A DNA stretch of 47,687 bases from CAYFRC01 sp050946115. Lineage in GTDB: Bacteria > Bacillota > Clostridia > Christensenellales > Aristaeellaceae. The position numbers were made by a program, and so were the translations under genes. The stretch lies in the NCBI GenBank assembly GCA_050946115.1, contig JBMNUF010000017.1, forward strand, positions 1 through 47,687. The letters are read 5' to 3'. Below are positions 1-8,002 of this stretch, in pieces. Each line of letters opens with the position of its first letter. Positions within the stretch are counted from its first letter, which is position 1. The notes below the pieces were generated by a model. The model was not told the origin of the DNA, ran no database searches, and saw only the letters and a list, made by a program, of their open reading frames with translations.

Positions 1-59
1 CCTCTCTTTGCTGCGTTCTACCCCTTCTAGTAAGAGAATGAGCACGAGAGCCAAACTTG

Positions 60-1496
60 CTAAAGCGGCATTAAATCCTGAGTTCCTGTCTCTTGCTTTG
101 TTTGGAAAGTAAATGATGTCGCCCTGCCGTCCTCATCCTTCAGCTTGATGTCGGTAATAAATCCCTTCACCGTCACGGAGACCTTCGCCTTCTTCATGTT
201 GGGCGCGTACACCGTGATCGTCGCTTTCCCGGGCTTAATGGCGATAATCGTTCCGTCGCTACGCACCTGCGCAACCTTGGGGTTGCTGCTGGTGTAGAAG
301 CAGTTTTTCGCCCATTCGGCGCTATCAGGGAGGTCTGCCGGGGTGAACGCGAGGGCGATCTTTGCGGTTCTGTTGTATCCGCCCTTTCCCAACGGGTGCA
401 GAACAGGCTTCTTCGGCTCGACGACGATTACCTTCCGCGCGGTCAGGTCTTTCTTTCCGAATACCTTCAGTTTGATCGTATAGGTTTCCCCCGGCTTCAG
501 CGGGCGACCGTTCAGCGTGAGCGCCTTGCCTTTCGCCGCCTGCACCGTCATCATCAGATCGGCCGTGCCCTCTGCCACGCCCTTAATCCTGTTGCCTCTG
601 CCGACAGTCGCGACGGACGGATTATCGGTACGCCAGGCTACCTTCGCGCCCCTGAACTTGGGCAGCGCCATTGCCTGCCCCACCTTCAGGAAGATCGCCG
701 GGGGGAGCAGGTCGTCCGGCAGGTCCAGAATCTCAGGGAGCCCGTCCGGAAAGGCGGCTCCCAAATTCGCCAGACCTTTCGGTACGGTAGCGACCCGCAG
801 GTTCGGGCAGCCATAAAAGGCGTCCATCTCAATCTTCGTTACGCTGGCCGGGATCGCAATGCTGCTGAGCCCGGTGCATTCCCAGAAAGCACTTTCCCCG
901 ATAACCCGAACACTGTTTGGGAGCACGATATCGGTGAGGCTGGCGCATCTATAGAAAGCTTCTTTCCCGATGGTCTCTACGCCGTTTCCTATGTTGACTT
1001 GGGCGAGAAGAGGGCACTCGCAGAAAGTACACCTCTCGATCGTCTTGACCGTGCCCGGGACGGAAATGCGGGTGAGGCGGAGACAGGAGGCAAAAGCCCC
1101 TTTCCCGATCGTCGTGACGCTCTCCGAGACAGAAATGCGGGCGAGGCGGTCGCAGCTGGTAAACGCCCAGTCCCCAATCCTCGTGACGCCCTTCGGGATG
1201 GAAATGCGGGTGAGGTTTGCACAGTTTTTGAAAGCATTTTTTCCGATCTTCGTGACGCCATTCGGGATGGTGACCGTCTTAAGGTTGATGCGGTCCTCAA
1301 AAGCGCTTTCCCCGATCTCCGTAACGCCCTTCGGGATTCGCACGTTGCCGCCGGGTCCGTTGTACCGGGTAAGCACACCCCCTACAATGACGAACTCGTC
1401 CTCCGCGACGGCGGGGGACAGGGGCAGGGGCACCGTCGACACCAAAAGCAGCGCCAACAGCGCGAGGGACAGGATTCGCCGCAAATTCCTCTTCAT
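60..1496 (-). CDS. Secreted BspA-like leucine-rich repeat protein with Ig-like domains (paralogue 1, altered C-terminus)
   Basis: A predicted surface or secreted protein of 478 residues; BspA-type LRR_5 proteins mediate binding to host or microbial surfaces in other bacteria, but the ligand here is unknown. The Sec signal peptide (about residues 1-31, hydrophobic core LALLALLLVS, cleavage after AVA) is followed by eight 23-residue repeats of the form GVTxIGxxAFxxCxxLxxIxIP, then Big_2-like Ig modules (VATVGRGNRIKGVAEG; SSNPKVAQVRSDG). The ATG at 1496 was chosen over one 18 nt upstream because GAGGAGAGA lies just before it. Unlike its three neighbours it loses the final Ig module: homology stops after DGR near position 117 and an unrelated 20-residue tail ends at the stop. 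It is most similar to paralogue 3 (the GRPLKPGETYTIKL block). Confidence 0.8.
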   Translation of the reverse strand: MKRNLRRILSLALLALLLVSTVPLPLSPAVAEDEFVIVGGVLTRYNGPGGNVRIPKGVTEIGESAFEDRINLKTVTIPNGVTKIGKNAFKNCANLTRISIPKGVTRIGDWAFTSCDRLARISVSESVTTIGKGAFASCLRLTRISVPGTVKTIERCTFCECPLLAQVNIGNGVETIGKEAFYRCASLTDIVLPNSVRVIGESAFWECTGLSSIAIPASVTKIEMDAFYGCPNLRVATVPKGLANLGAAFPDGLPEILDLPDDLLPPAIFLKVGQAMALPKFRGAKVAWRTDNPSVATVGRGNRIKGVAEGTADLMMTVQAAKGKALTLNGRPLKPGETYTIKLKVFGKKDLTARKVIVVEPKKPVLHPLGKGGYNRTAKIALAFTPADLPDSAEWAKNCFYTSSNPKVAQVRSDGTIIAIKPGKATITVYAPNMKKAKVSVTVKGFITDIKLKDEDGRATSFTFQTKQETGTQDLMPL

Positions 1497-1543
1497 ACCA
1501 TTCTCTCCTCTCATATGTCACAAGGGCATTGTTTCATGGGAAA

Positions 1544-1572
1544 AGTCTATCAGAATCCTCGGCGTTTGTCAA
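1544..1572 (-). promoter_or_regulatory. Promoter of LRR paralogue 1
   Basis: On the minus strand there is a perfect TTGACA -35 (1572-1567), a 17-nt spacer and TAGACT as -10 (1549-1544), about 50 nt upstream of the start codon. The same layout recurs before all four LRR genes. Confidence 0.75.
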
Positions 1573-1590
1573 CGGAAAATATCACAAAAT

Positions 1591-1630
1591 GCGCCTCCGC
1601 CGGAGACGGTGTATCGCTCGGCGGAGGCGC
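1591..1630 (-). terminator. Hairpin terminator after LRR paralogue 2
   Basis: A perfect 11-bp GC-rich stem (arms 1591-1601 and 1620-1630) lies 15 nt after the stop codon of the gene ending at 1645. The minus-strand 3' side runs into ATTTTG, and on the plus strand five T follow, so it may work in both directions. Confidence 0.6.
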
Positions 1631-1644
1631 GTTTTTCGTGTGCT

Positions 1645-3273
1645 TTACGGCGCCTCGGGCGGCTCCGTGACCGTTACGGTGACCGTCGCCTTCTTCCCGC
1701 TGCCGTCCATGGCGGTGGCGGTAATCTTTGTCGTGCCCTTGGAAGCGGCAACTACCATGCCACTTTTGGTTACTACTGCCACGTCGGGGTTGCTGCTGGT
1801 CCAGTAAAGGGCTGTAAATGCCGCGTCCGCATTGAATTCGGGGTTGAGCCAAATATATTTGTTATCGTAAAGGGACAGGGTCACCTTCTTTACGTAGTTG
1901 CCGTCATCGTCCTTCAGCTTGAGGGAGGTGATTAAGCCCTTTACCGTCACGGAGACCTTCGCGGTCTTCAGGTTGGGCGCGTATACGGTAATCGTCGCCT
2001 TGCCGGGCCTGATCGCGAAAATCTTCCCCTCTTGGTTCACCTGCGCCACGTTCGGATTGCTGCTGACAAAGAGGCAGTTCCCCTTCCAGTCTGCGTTCCC
2101 CGTGAGGGACGCCGGGGTGAATGCGAAGTAGATTTGCTTCACGGCGGGGTAGCCGTATCCCGTGGGGTGCATAATAATGCCCTTGGCGCTTACGGAAACC
2201 TTTTTCACGACCGCGTCCGTTTTTTTGAATACCTTCAGGGGAATCTCGTAGGTCTTATCCGGGTTCAAGGGCTCCCCGTTTAGCGTGAGCGCCTTGCCCT
2301 GTATCGCCGCAAGTACGTTCAGTTTCAGTACGGCTTCGCCCGCCTGTACGCCCTTCAGCCTGTTGCCCTTGCCTATGGTTATGACGGGATCTCCCTGTAC
2401 GCTCCACGCTACCTTCGCGCCCTTGAACTTGGGCAGCACCATCGTCTGCCCCACCTGCAGGTACAGCGCCGGGGGCAGCAGGTCGTCCGGCAGGCGCAGG
2501 ATTTCAAGGCCCTCGTTCGGGGCGGCGTTTCTCACGTCCTCCTCGGAAATTCCTTTCGGCGCGGTGACGACGCGCAGGTACGGGCAGCGCCCAAAAGCGC
2601 TTGCTCCAATCGTCTCCACGCTGTCCGGAAGCACGATGCCGGTGAGCGCCGTACAATCATAAAAAGCACCGTTATTAATGGCTTGCAGGCTGTTCGGGAG
2701 CACGACCTCGGTCAGGCTCCTGCATCCATCAAAAGCGCCATGCCCGATGGTTTGGACACCGTTTCCGATGCTAACCTGTGTCAGATGAACGCAATTACTG
2801 AAAGTATACTCATTGATTGTCTTGACCGTGCCCGGGACGGAAATGCGGGTGAGGCGGAAACAGTCGGCAAAAGCCCTATCCCCGATCGCCGTAACACTCC
2901 TCGGGATGGTAATGCGGGTGAGGCTTTCGCAGCTTCTGAAAACCCGTGCCCCGATCGTCGTAACACTATCCGGGAGGGTTATCGTTTTGAGGCTGCTGCA
3001 GCCATCAAAAGCACTGTTCCCGATCTCCGATACGCCCTTCGGGATGGTGACGCTCGTGATACCGGTATTCCACGCAAATGCCCCGCGACCAATCTCCGTG
3101 ACGCCGTTCGGTATCTTCACGTTGCCGCCTTCGCCAAGGTACCCGATAAGCACGCCATTCTCGATCATGAAATCTTCCTCCGCTAAGGCGGGGGACAGGG
3201 ACGGGGCGACTGCCGACGCCAACAGCAGCGCCAACAGCGCGAAGGACAGGATTCGCGCAAGTTTCCTTTTCAT
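1645..3273 (-). CDS. Secreted BspA-like leucine-rich repeat protein with Ig-like domains (paralogue 2)
   Basis: A 542-residue predicted secreted protein: signal peptide (LSFALLALLLASAVAPSLS, cleavage near ALA-EE), eight LRR_5 repeats of 23 residues (about residues 55-235), then three or more Ig-like Big_2 segments (VITIGKGNRLKGVQAGEA; SSNPNVAQVNQEGKIFAIRP; SSNPDVAVVTKSG) to the end. The start ATG is preceded by AGAGGAGA at 7 nt. Its C-terminal 300 residues are almost the same as those of paralogue 4 (GNADWKGNCLFVSSNPNVAQ, GEPLNPDKTY), which points to recent duplication or gene conversion. It is monocistronic, with its own promoter and terminator. There is no LPXTG or SLH anchor, so how it is retained at the surface is unclear. 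Confidence 0.85.
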   Translation of the reverse strand: MKRKLARILSFALLALLLASAVAPSLSPALAEEDFMIENGVLIGYLGEGGNVKIPNGVTEIGRGAFAWNTGITSVTIPKGVSEIGNSAFDGCSSLKTITLPDSVTTIGARVFRSCESLTRITIPRSVTAIGDRAFADCFRLTRISVPGTVKTINEYTFSNCVHLTQVSIGNGVQTIGHGAFDGCRSLTEVVLPNSLQAINNGAFYDCTALTGIVLPDSVETIGASAFGRCPYLRVVTAPKGISEEDVRNAAPNEGLEILRLPDDLLPPALYLQVGQTMVLPKFKGAKVAWSVQGDPVITIGKGNRLKGVQAGEAVLKLNVLAAIQGKALTLNGEPLNPDKTYEIPLKVFKKTDAVVKKVSVSAKGIIMHPTGYGYPAVKQIYFAFTPASLTGNADWKGNCLFVSSNPNVAQVNQEGKIFAIRPGKATITVYAPNLKTAKVSVTVKGLITSLKLKDDDGNYVKKVTLSLYDNKYIWLNPEFNADAAFTALYWTSSNPDVAVVTKSGMVVAASKGTTKITATAMDGSGKKATVTVTVTEPPEAP

Positions 3274-3310
3274 AACGACATCTCCTCTTGCTTATCTTTT
3301 CGACGGACAA

Positions 3311-3339
3311 AGTCTAACACTTTCTTTGCAGCCTGTCAA
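3311..3339 (-). promoter_or_regulatory. Promoter of LRR paralogue 2
   Basis: Minus-strand TTGACA (3339-3334), 17-nt spacer, TAGACT (3316-3311), about 38 nt upstream of the ATG at 3273. It shares both hexamers with the promoters of paralogues 1 and 4. Confidence 0.75.
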
Positions 3340-3366
3340 CAAGAAATTCCCGTGCCTTTTTGTGCG

Positions 3367-3410
3367 CAAGCGCATCCGCCGGTTGCAAACTGCCCGTGCG
3401 GATGCGCTTG
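3367..3410 (-). terminator. Inverted repeat, possible terminator of LRR paralogue 3
   Basis: Perfect 13-bp arms (3367-3379 and 3398-3410) sit 30 nt beyond the stop of the gene ending at 3440. No T-tract follows on either strand, so intrinsic termination is only a guess. Confidence 0.4.
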
Positions 3411-3439
3411 TTGCCCTTCCTGTCAGATGAACATATTCT

Positions 3440-5264
3440 CTACCACAGCAAGGTTTCTGCCACCGTTATGGTGACCGTCGCCTTCTTCCCGCTGCCGTCC
3501 AGAGCGGCGGCGGTGATCTTCGCCGTACCCGGGGACAGGGCGACTATCCTGCCATTTCCGTCAACGTAGACCACGCCGGGCTTGCTGCTGCTCCAGCGAA
3601 CCGCCGTAAAGGCCGCATCCGCATTGAATTCGGGAATGAACTCGGCACTGTCTTGTGTTCTAACGGTCAGGCTCTTCACATACCTGCCATCCTGACCCCT
3701 GAGCTTGATATCGGTGACAAATCCCTTCACCGTAACGGAGACCTTCGCGGTCTTCATGTTGGGTGCGAACACCGTGACGGTCGCTTTCCCGGGCCGTACG
3801 GCGATGACCTTCCCGCCGTTCCGCACCTGCGCCACCTTGGGGTTGCTGCTGACATACGTGCAGTTTTTCACCCATTCGCCCATGTCGGAGAGATTTGCCG
3901 GGGTGAACGCGGGCGTGATCTTATCCTCTTTCGGACTGCCGATCCCTGTGGGGTGCAGAGTTATCTTCTTGGGGCTTGCAACAACCTTGCGCGCGGTCGC
4001 AACGCCCTTCGCAAATACCCTCAACTGAATCGTATAGGTTTCCCCCGGCTTCAGCGGGCGGCCGTTCAGCGTGAGAGCCTTGCCCTTGGCTCCCGCTACC
4101 GTTAACTTCAAGACGGCGTCGCCCCCTTGCACCCCCTTGATCTTGTTGCCTTTTACGAGGGTCGCGACGGGCAGCCCCTCGATGCTCCAGTTCACCTTCG
4201 CGCCCGCGAATTTGGGCAGCGCCATCGTCTGCCCCACCCGCAGGAACAGCGCCGGGGGCAGCAAATCGTCCGGCAGGCGCACAACCTCAAATGCGCTGTG
4301 CGGAAAAGCATCTACCAGTGAACTTTGCACGGCTTCCGACGCGGTGATGACCCGCACGTTCGGGCACCCGTAGAAGGCGTGCCCCTCGATCGTCGTCACG
4401 TTGCCGGGGAGTATGACGCTGCTGAGCCCGGTGCATCTCCCGAAAGCATATCTTTCGATACGTTGAACGCTGCTCGAGAGTACGATGTCCGTAAGACTTG
4501 TGCAGTTCGAGAAAGCACTTCCCTCGATGACTTTGATGCCGCTTCCCATGTCGACTTGGGCGAGACTATGGCAATTGGCAAAAGTTGCACTGCGAATCGT
4601 CGTGACGCCGTCGGGAATGGAAATGCGGGCGAGGCGGTGACATTCGGCAAAAGCAGCCTGCCCGATCTGCGTGACGCTTTTCGGGATGGAAATGCCGGTG
4701 AGGCGCATGCAGTAGACAAACGCCTCATCCCCGATCTCCCTGACGCCGCTCGGGATGTTGACCGTTTTGAGGGCGGTGCAGCCTATGAAAGTTCCCGCCC
4801 TGATTGTAAGGACTCCCTTCGGGATGGAAACGGCGGAGAGGCGTATGCAGGAGAGAAAAGTGCCCTCTCCGATCTCCGTGACGTTCTTTGAGATGGTAAT
4901 GCCGGTAAGCCCTATGCATCCCTCGAAGGCATACTTCCCAATCTTCCGGACGCTCTGCGGGAGGGTGACTTTTTTGAGCCCGGAACACCTTTCAAAAGCC
5001 GCTTCCCCGATCTCCGCGACCGTGTTCGGGATGGTGATACCGGTGATGTCGTAGCGATTCCGGAAGACCTCGGTATCGATTCCCTTGACCCCCCTTGGGA
5101 ATCTTCACGTTGCCGCCGGGGCCGTTGTATGCCGTCAGCACGCCGTTTTCGTCGATTTCGAAAATATCCTCCGCAGCGGCGGGGGACAGGGACGGGGCGA
5201 CTGCCGACGCCAACAGCAGCGCCAACAGCGCGAAGGACAGGATTTGCCGCAATCTCCTCTTCAT
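3440..5264 (-). pseudogene. BspA-like LRR/Ig protein, paralogue 3, frameshifted in a G6 tract
   Basis: Start ATG at 5264 (GAGGAGAG 7 nt upstream), signal peptide and the first ENGVLTAYNGPGGNVKIPKG segment are in one frame. At 5089-5094 a run of six G (minus strand) puts the ribosome out of frame; removing one G restores an uninterrupted frame from there to the stop at 3440. The repaired protein has eleven 23-residue LRR_5 repeats (from GVKGIDTEVF to NVTTIEGHAFYGC), then Ig-like modules ending SGKKATVTITV. As read, only a short secreted peptide with a foreign tail would be made. The causes could be a true pseudogene, a slippage-prone on/off switch, or a one-base sequence error. Its Ig region is closest to paralogue 1. 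Confidence 0.75.
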
Positions 5265-5303
5265 GGTCAATCTCTCCTCTTTCGATTTCAATTTCATGGG
5301 CAA

Positions 5304-5332
5304 ATCCTAACAGAATCTTTTGCTTTTGTCAA
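5304..5332 (-). promoter_or_regulatory. Promoter of LRR paralogue 3
   Basis: Minus-strand TTGACA (5332-5327), 17-nt spacer, TAGGAT (5309-5304). The promoter is intact although the gene behind it is frameshifted. Confidence 0.7.
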
Positions 5333-5352
5333 CGGAAAACGTCACAAAGTTT

Positions 5353-5386
5353 GCCCCCGCCGCGCGGTGTATCGCTCGGCGGAGGC
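5353..5386 (-). terminator. Hairpin after LRR paralogue 4
   Basis: Ten-bp arms (5353-5362 and 5377-5386) with one mismatch. It looks like a decayed copy of the hairpin at 1591-1630, to which the surrounding bases are also similar. No convincing T-tract, so a weak call. Confidence 0.4.
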
Positions 5387-5463
5387 GCATTTCCTGTACC
5401 CGTTACAGATTTTCGGCAGATTCTGTCACCGCAGGGTGCTCTTTGCCACGAAATTGGCGGTTA

Positions 5464-7284
5464 TCACGGCGGCGGCATCACCGTTACGATAACCGTCGCC
5501 TTCTTTCCGCTGCCGTCCATGGCGGTTGCGGTAATCTTCGCCGTGCCCTTGGAATCGGCGTAGATTGTGCCACTTTGGTGCACTTCAACCACGGCGGGAT
5601 TGCTGCTGCTCCAGCGAAGGGCGGTAAATGCCGCGTCCGCATTGAATTCGGGGCGGAGCAAAGAAGCGTCGCCTCCGAAAAGGGTCATCTTTTTTACGTA
5701 GTTGTCCTCCTCATCCTTCAGCTTGAGGGAGGTGATTAAGCCCTTTACCGTCACGGAGACCTTTGCCGTCTTCAGGTTGGGCGCGTATACCGTAATCGTC
5801 GCCTTGCCGGGCTTGATCGCGAAAATCTTCCCCTCTTGGTTCACCTGCGCCACGTTCGGGTTGCTGCTTACAAAGAGGCAGTTCCCCTTCCAGTCCGCGT
5901 TCCCCGTGAGGGATACCGGGGTGAATGCGAAGTAGATTTGCTTCACGGCGGGGTAGCCGTACCCCGTGGGGTGCATGAGTACGCTCTTGGCGCTTACGGA
6001 AACCTTTTTCACGACCGCATCCGTTTTTTTGAATACCTTCAGGGGAATGTCGTAGGTCTTATCCGGGTTCAAGGGCTCCCCGTTCAGCGTGAGCGCCTTG
6101 CCCTGTACCGCCGCAAGTACGTTCAGCCTCAGTACGGCTTCGCCCGCCTGTACGCCCTTCAGCTTGTTGCCCTTGCCGATGGTTACAATGGGTTCCCCCT
6201 GTACGCTCCACGCTACCTTCGCGCCCTTGAACTTGGGCAGCACCATCGTCTGCCCCACCCGCAGGAACAGCGCCGGGGGCAGCAAATCGTCCGGCAGGCG
6301 CAGGATTTCAGGCGCCGCGTCCGGGGCGGCGCTTTGCACGTCCTCCTCGGAAATGCCCTTCGGCGCGGCGACGACGCGCAGATACGGGCAGCCCGCAAAA
6401 GCATTCGCCCCTATCGTCTCCACGCTGTCCGGGAGCACGATGCCGGTGAGCGCCACGCAATCCCGAAAAGCATACGGTCCGATGGTTTGCAGGCTGTTCG
6501 GGAACGCAACAGTACTCAGGCTCGCGCATCCAGCGAAAGCCCTATTTCCGATGGTCTTCACGCCGTACCCCATCTTCACCTGCGCGAGGCTACGGCAAGT
6601 CCGGAAAGCACCTGCCCCAATCTCCTCGACCCCGCCCGGAATGACTACCTTTTTGAGGCTGACGCAAGAAAGAAAAGCCTCCTCACCGATCTGCGTGACG
6701 GTTGAGGGAATATTGATGTCGGCGAGGCTCAGACAGCTATTAAATGCCCAAAGCGAAATCGTCTTGAGCCCTTTCGGCAGGGTAACGCGCGCGAGGCGCG
6801 TACATTCGACAAAAGTCCCTTGCCCGATCGCGGTAACGCGCTTCGGGATGGCAATGCGGGTGAGACTTGTGCAGCTTCTGAATGCCCATGCACCGATCGT
6901 CGTAACGCTATCCGGCAGGGTGACCGTTTTGAGGTTGACGCAGAGCTGGAAAGCACTGTCCCCGATCTCCGTTACGCCCTTCGGGATGGTGACCGTTTTA
7001 AGGCCGCTGCAGAGCCAGAAAGCACTACTCCCAATCTTCCATACGCCCTTCGGGATGGTGACGCTCGTAACACCATCCTTCCCCAAAAATGCCCCGGCGC
7101 CAATCTCCGTGACTCCGTTCGGTATCTTCACGTTGCTGCCTTCGCCAAGGTACCTGACAAGCACGCCATTCTCGATCAGGAAATCTTCCTCCGCGACGGC
7201 GGGGGACAGGGCCGGGGCGACTGCCGACGCCAACAGCAGCGCCAACAGCGCAAGCGACAGGATTTGCCGCAATCTCCTCTTCAC
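5464..7284 (-). CDS. Secreted BspA-like leucine-rich repeat protein with Ig-like domains (paralogue 4)
   Basis: The longest intact member of the cluster (606 residues): signal peptide (LSLALLALLLASAVAPALSPAVA), eleven 23-residue LRR_5 repeats (about residues 45-300), then Big_2-like Ig modules (IVTIGKGNKLKGVQAGEA; SSNPNVAQVNQEGKIFAIKP; SSNPAVVEVHQSGTIYAD) ending in SGKKATVIVTVMPPP. I chose the GTG at 7284, because AGAGGAGAG sits 7 nt before it and because the aligned KRRLRQILS start of paralogue 3 is at the same place; an upstream ATG at 7323 overlaps the promoter and is unlikely. Probably an adhesin-like surface protein; no cell-wall anchor is visible. Confidence 0.85.
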   Translation of the reverse strand: MKRRLRQILSLALLALLLASAVAPALSPAVAEEDFLIENGVLVRYLGEGSNVKIPNGVTEIGAGAFLGKDGVTSVTIPKGVWKIGSSAFWLCSGLKTVTIPKGVTEIGDSAFQLCVNLKTVTLPDSVTTIGAWAFRSCTSLTRIAIPKRVTAIGQGTFVECTRLARVTLPKGLKTISLWAFNSCLSLADINIPSTVTQIGEEAFLSCVSLKKVVIPGGVEEIGAGAFRTCRSLAQVKMGYGVKTIGNRAFAGCASLSTVAFPNSLQTIGPYAFRDCVALTGIVLPDSVETIGANAFAGCPYLRVVAAPKGISEEDVQSAAPDAAPEILRLPDDLLPPALFLRVGQTMVLPKFKGAKVAWSVQGEPIVTIGKGNKLKGVQAGEAVLRLNVLAAVQGKALTLNGEPLNPDKTYDIPLKVFKKTDAVVKKVSVSAKSVLMHPTGYGYPAVKQIYFAFTPVSLTGNADWKGNCLFVSSNPNVAQVNQEGKIFAIKPGKATITVYAPNLKTAKVSVTVKGLITSLKLKDEEDNYVKKMTLFGGDASLLRPEFNADAAFTALRWSSSNPAVVEVHQSGTIYADSKGTAKITATAMDGSGKKATVIVTVMPPP

Positions 7285-7323
7285 GATCCATCTCTCCTCT
7301 TCCGATTTCAATTTCATGGGCAA

Positions 7324-7352
7324 AGTCTAACAGAATCTTCTGCCTTTGTCAA
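7324..7352 (-). promoter_or_regulatory. Promoter of LRR paralogue 4
   Basis: Minus-strand TTGACA (7352-7347), 17-nt spacer, TAGACT (7329-7324). The spacer is nearly identical to that of paralogue 3. Confidence 0.75.
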
Positions 7353-7474
7353 CGGAAAACGTCGCAATGTTTGCCTCCGCCGCGCCGCGAAACGATTTTC
7401 TTGCGCGGCCTATGCTTTACTTTTTGCGGCAATTGTGCGATAATATAGTCAATGCACATGAAAGGGGAACGCCC

Positions 7475-8002
7475 ATGAACATCCCAAACGCGCTCACGCT
7501 GCTGCGGATCCTGCTGACGCCCGCGATCGTATATTTATACGTGTATCGCAGCGTCTCCTGGGCGACGGCGGCGCTCGTTTTCGCCTACTTCACGGATTTT
7601 CTGGACGGGCGCATCGCCCGAAAATACAATATGATCACGCGCCTCGGGCAGGTGCTCGACCCCTTGGCGGATAAGCTGCTCGCGGCGGCGGTTCTTTTTT
7701 GTACGGTATCCTCGGGCAGGGTTCCCGCGTGGTGTGCATGGATCATGGGGGCGCAGATGGCGTATCTCGCCTTGGGCGCGTGCTTTTTGCTGCCCAAGAA
7801 CATCATCATTCCCGCGAACTACTGGGGCAAGGGCGCGACGGCGTTGTTTTTCCTCGCAACGCTGCTTCTGTTCCCGGACTATGGGGCAGAAAGCGTCGTT
7901 GCCATCGGGCAAATCATCCTATATATCGCGCTGGCTCTCATGCTGTGCGCAGCGGTAAGCTATACGAAGGCCGCACTTTCCGCGTGGAGGGCGCGCGCAT
8001 GA
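7475..8002 (+). CDS. pgsA: CDP-alcohol phosphatidyltransferase (phosphatidylglycerophosphate synthase-like)
   Basis: An integral membrane enzyme of 175 residues that moves a phosphatidyl group from CDP-diacylglycerol to an alcohol, most likely glycerol-3-phosphate, making phosphatidylglycerophosphate. The family motif D-x2-DG-x2-AR-x8-G-x3-D-x3-D is complete (DFLDGRIARKY...GQVLDPLADK, residues 36-62), with hydrophobic helices around it. The ATG at 7475 follows AAAGGGGA at the right distance. A -10-like TATAGT/TAATAT lies at 7441-7449, but a -35 is unclear. The stop overlaps the start of addA (ATGA at 7999-8002), so the two genes are translationally coupled. Substrate alcohol is inferred from family and length. 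Confidence 0.87.
   Translation: MNIPNALTLLRILLTPAIVYLYVYRSVSWATAALVFAYFTDFLDGRIARKYNMITRLGQVLDPLADKLLAAAVLFCTVSSGRVPAWCAWIMGAQMAYLALGACFLLPKNIIIPANYWGKGATALFFLATLLLFPDYGAESVVAIGQIILYIALALMLCAAVSYTKAALSAWRARA

Noticed and set aside
60..7284. Regular 69-bp periodicity that could suggest a CRISPR or satellite array
   Set aside because: The period is the 23-codon LRR repeat; units are degenerate and in frame, without identical repeats and unique spacers.
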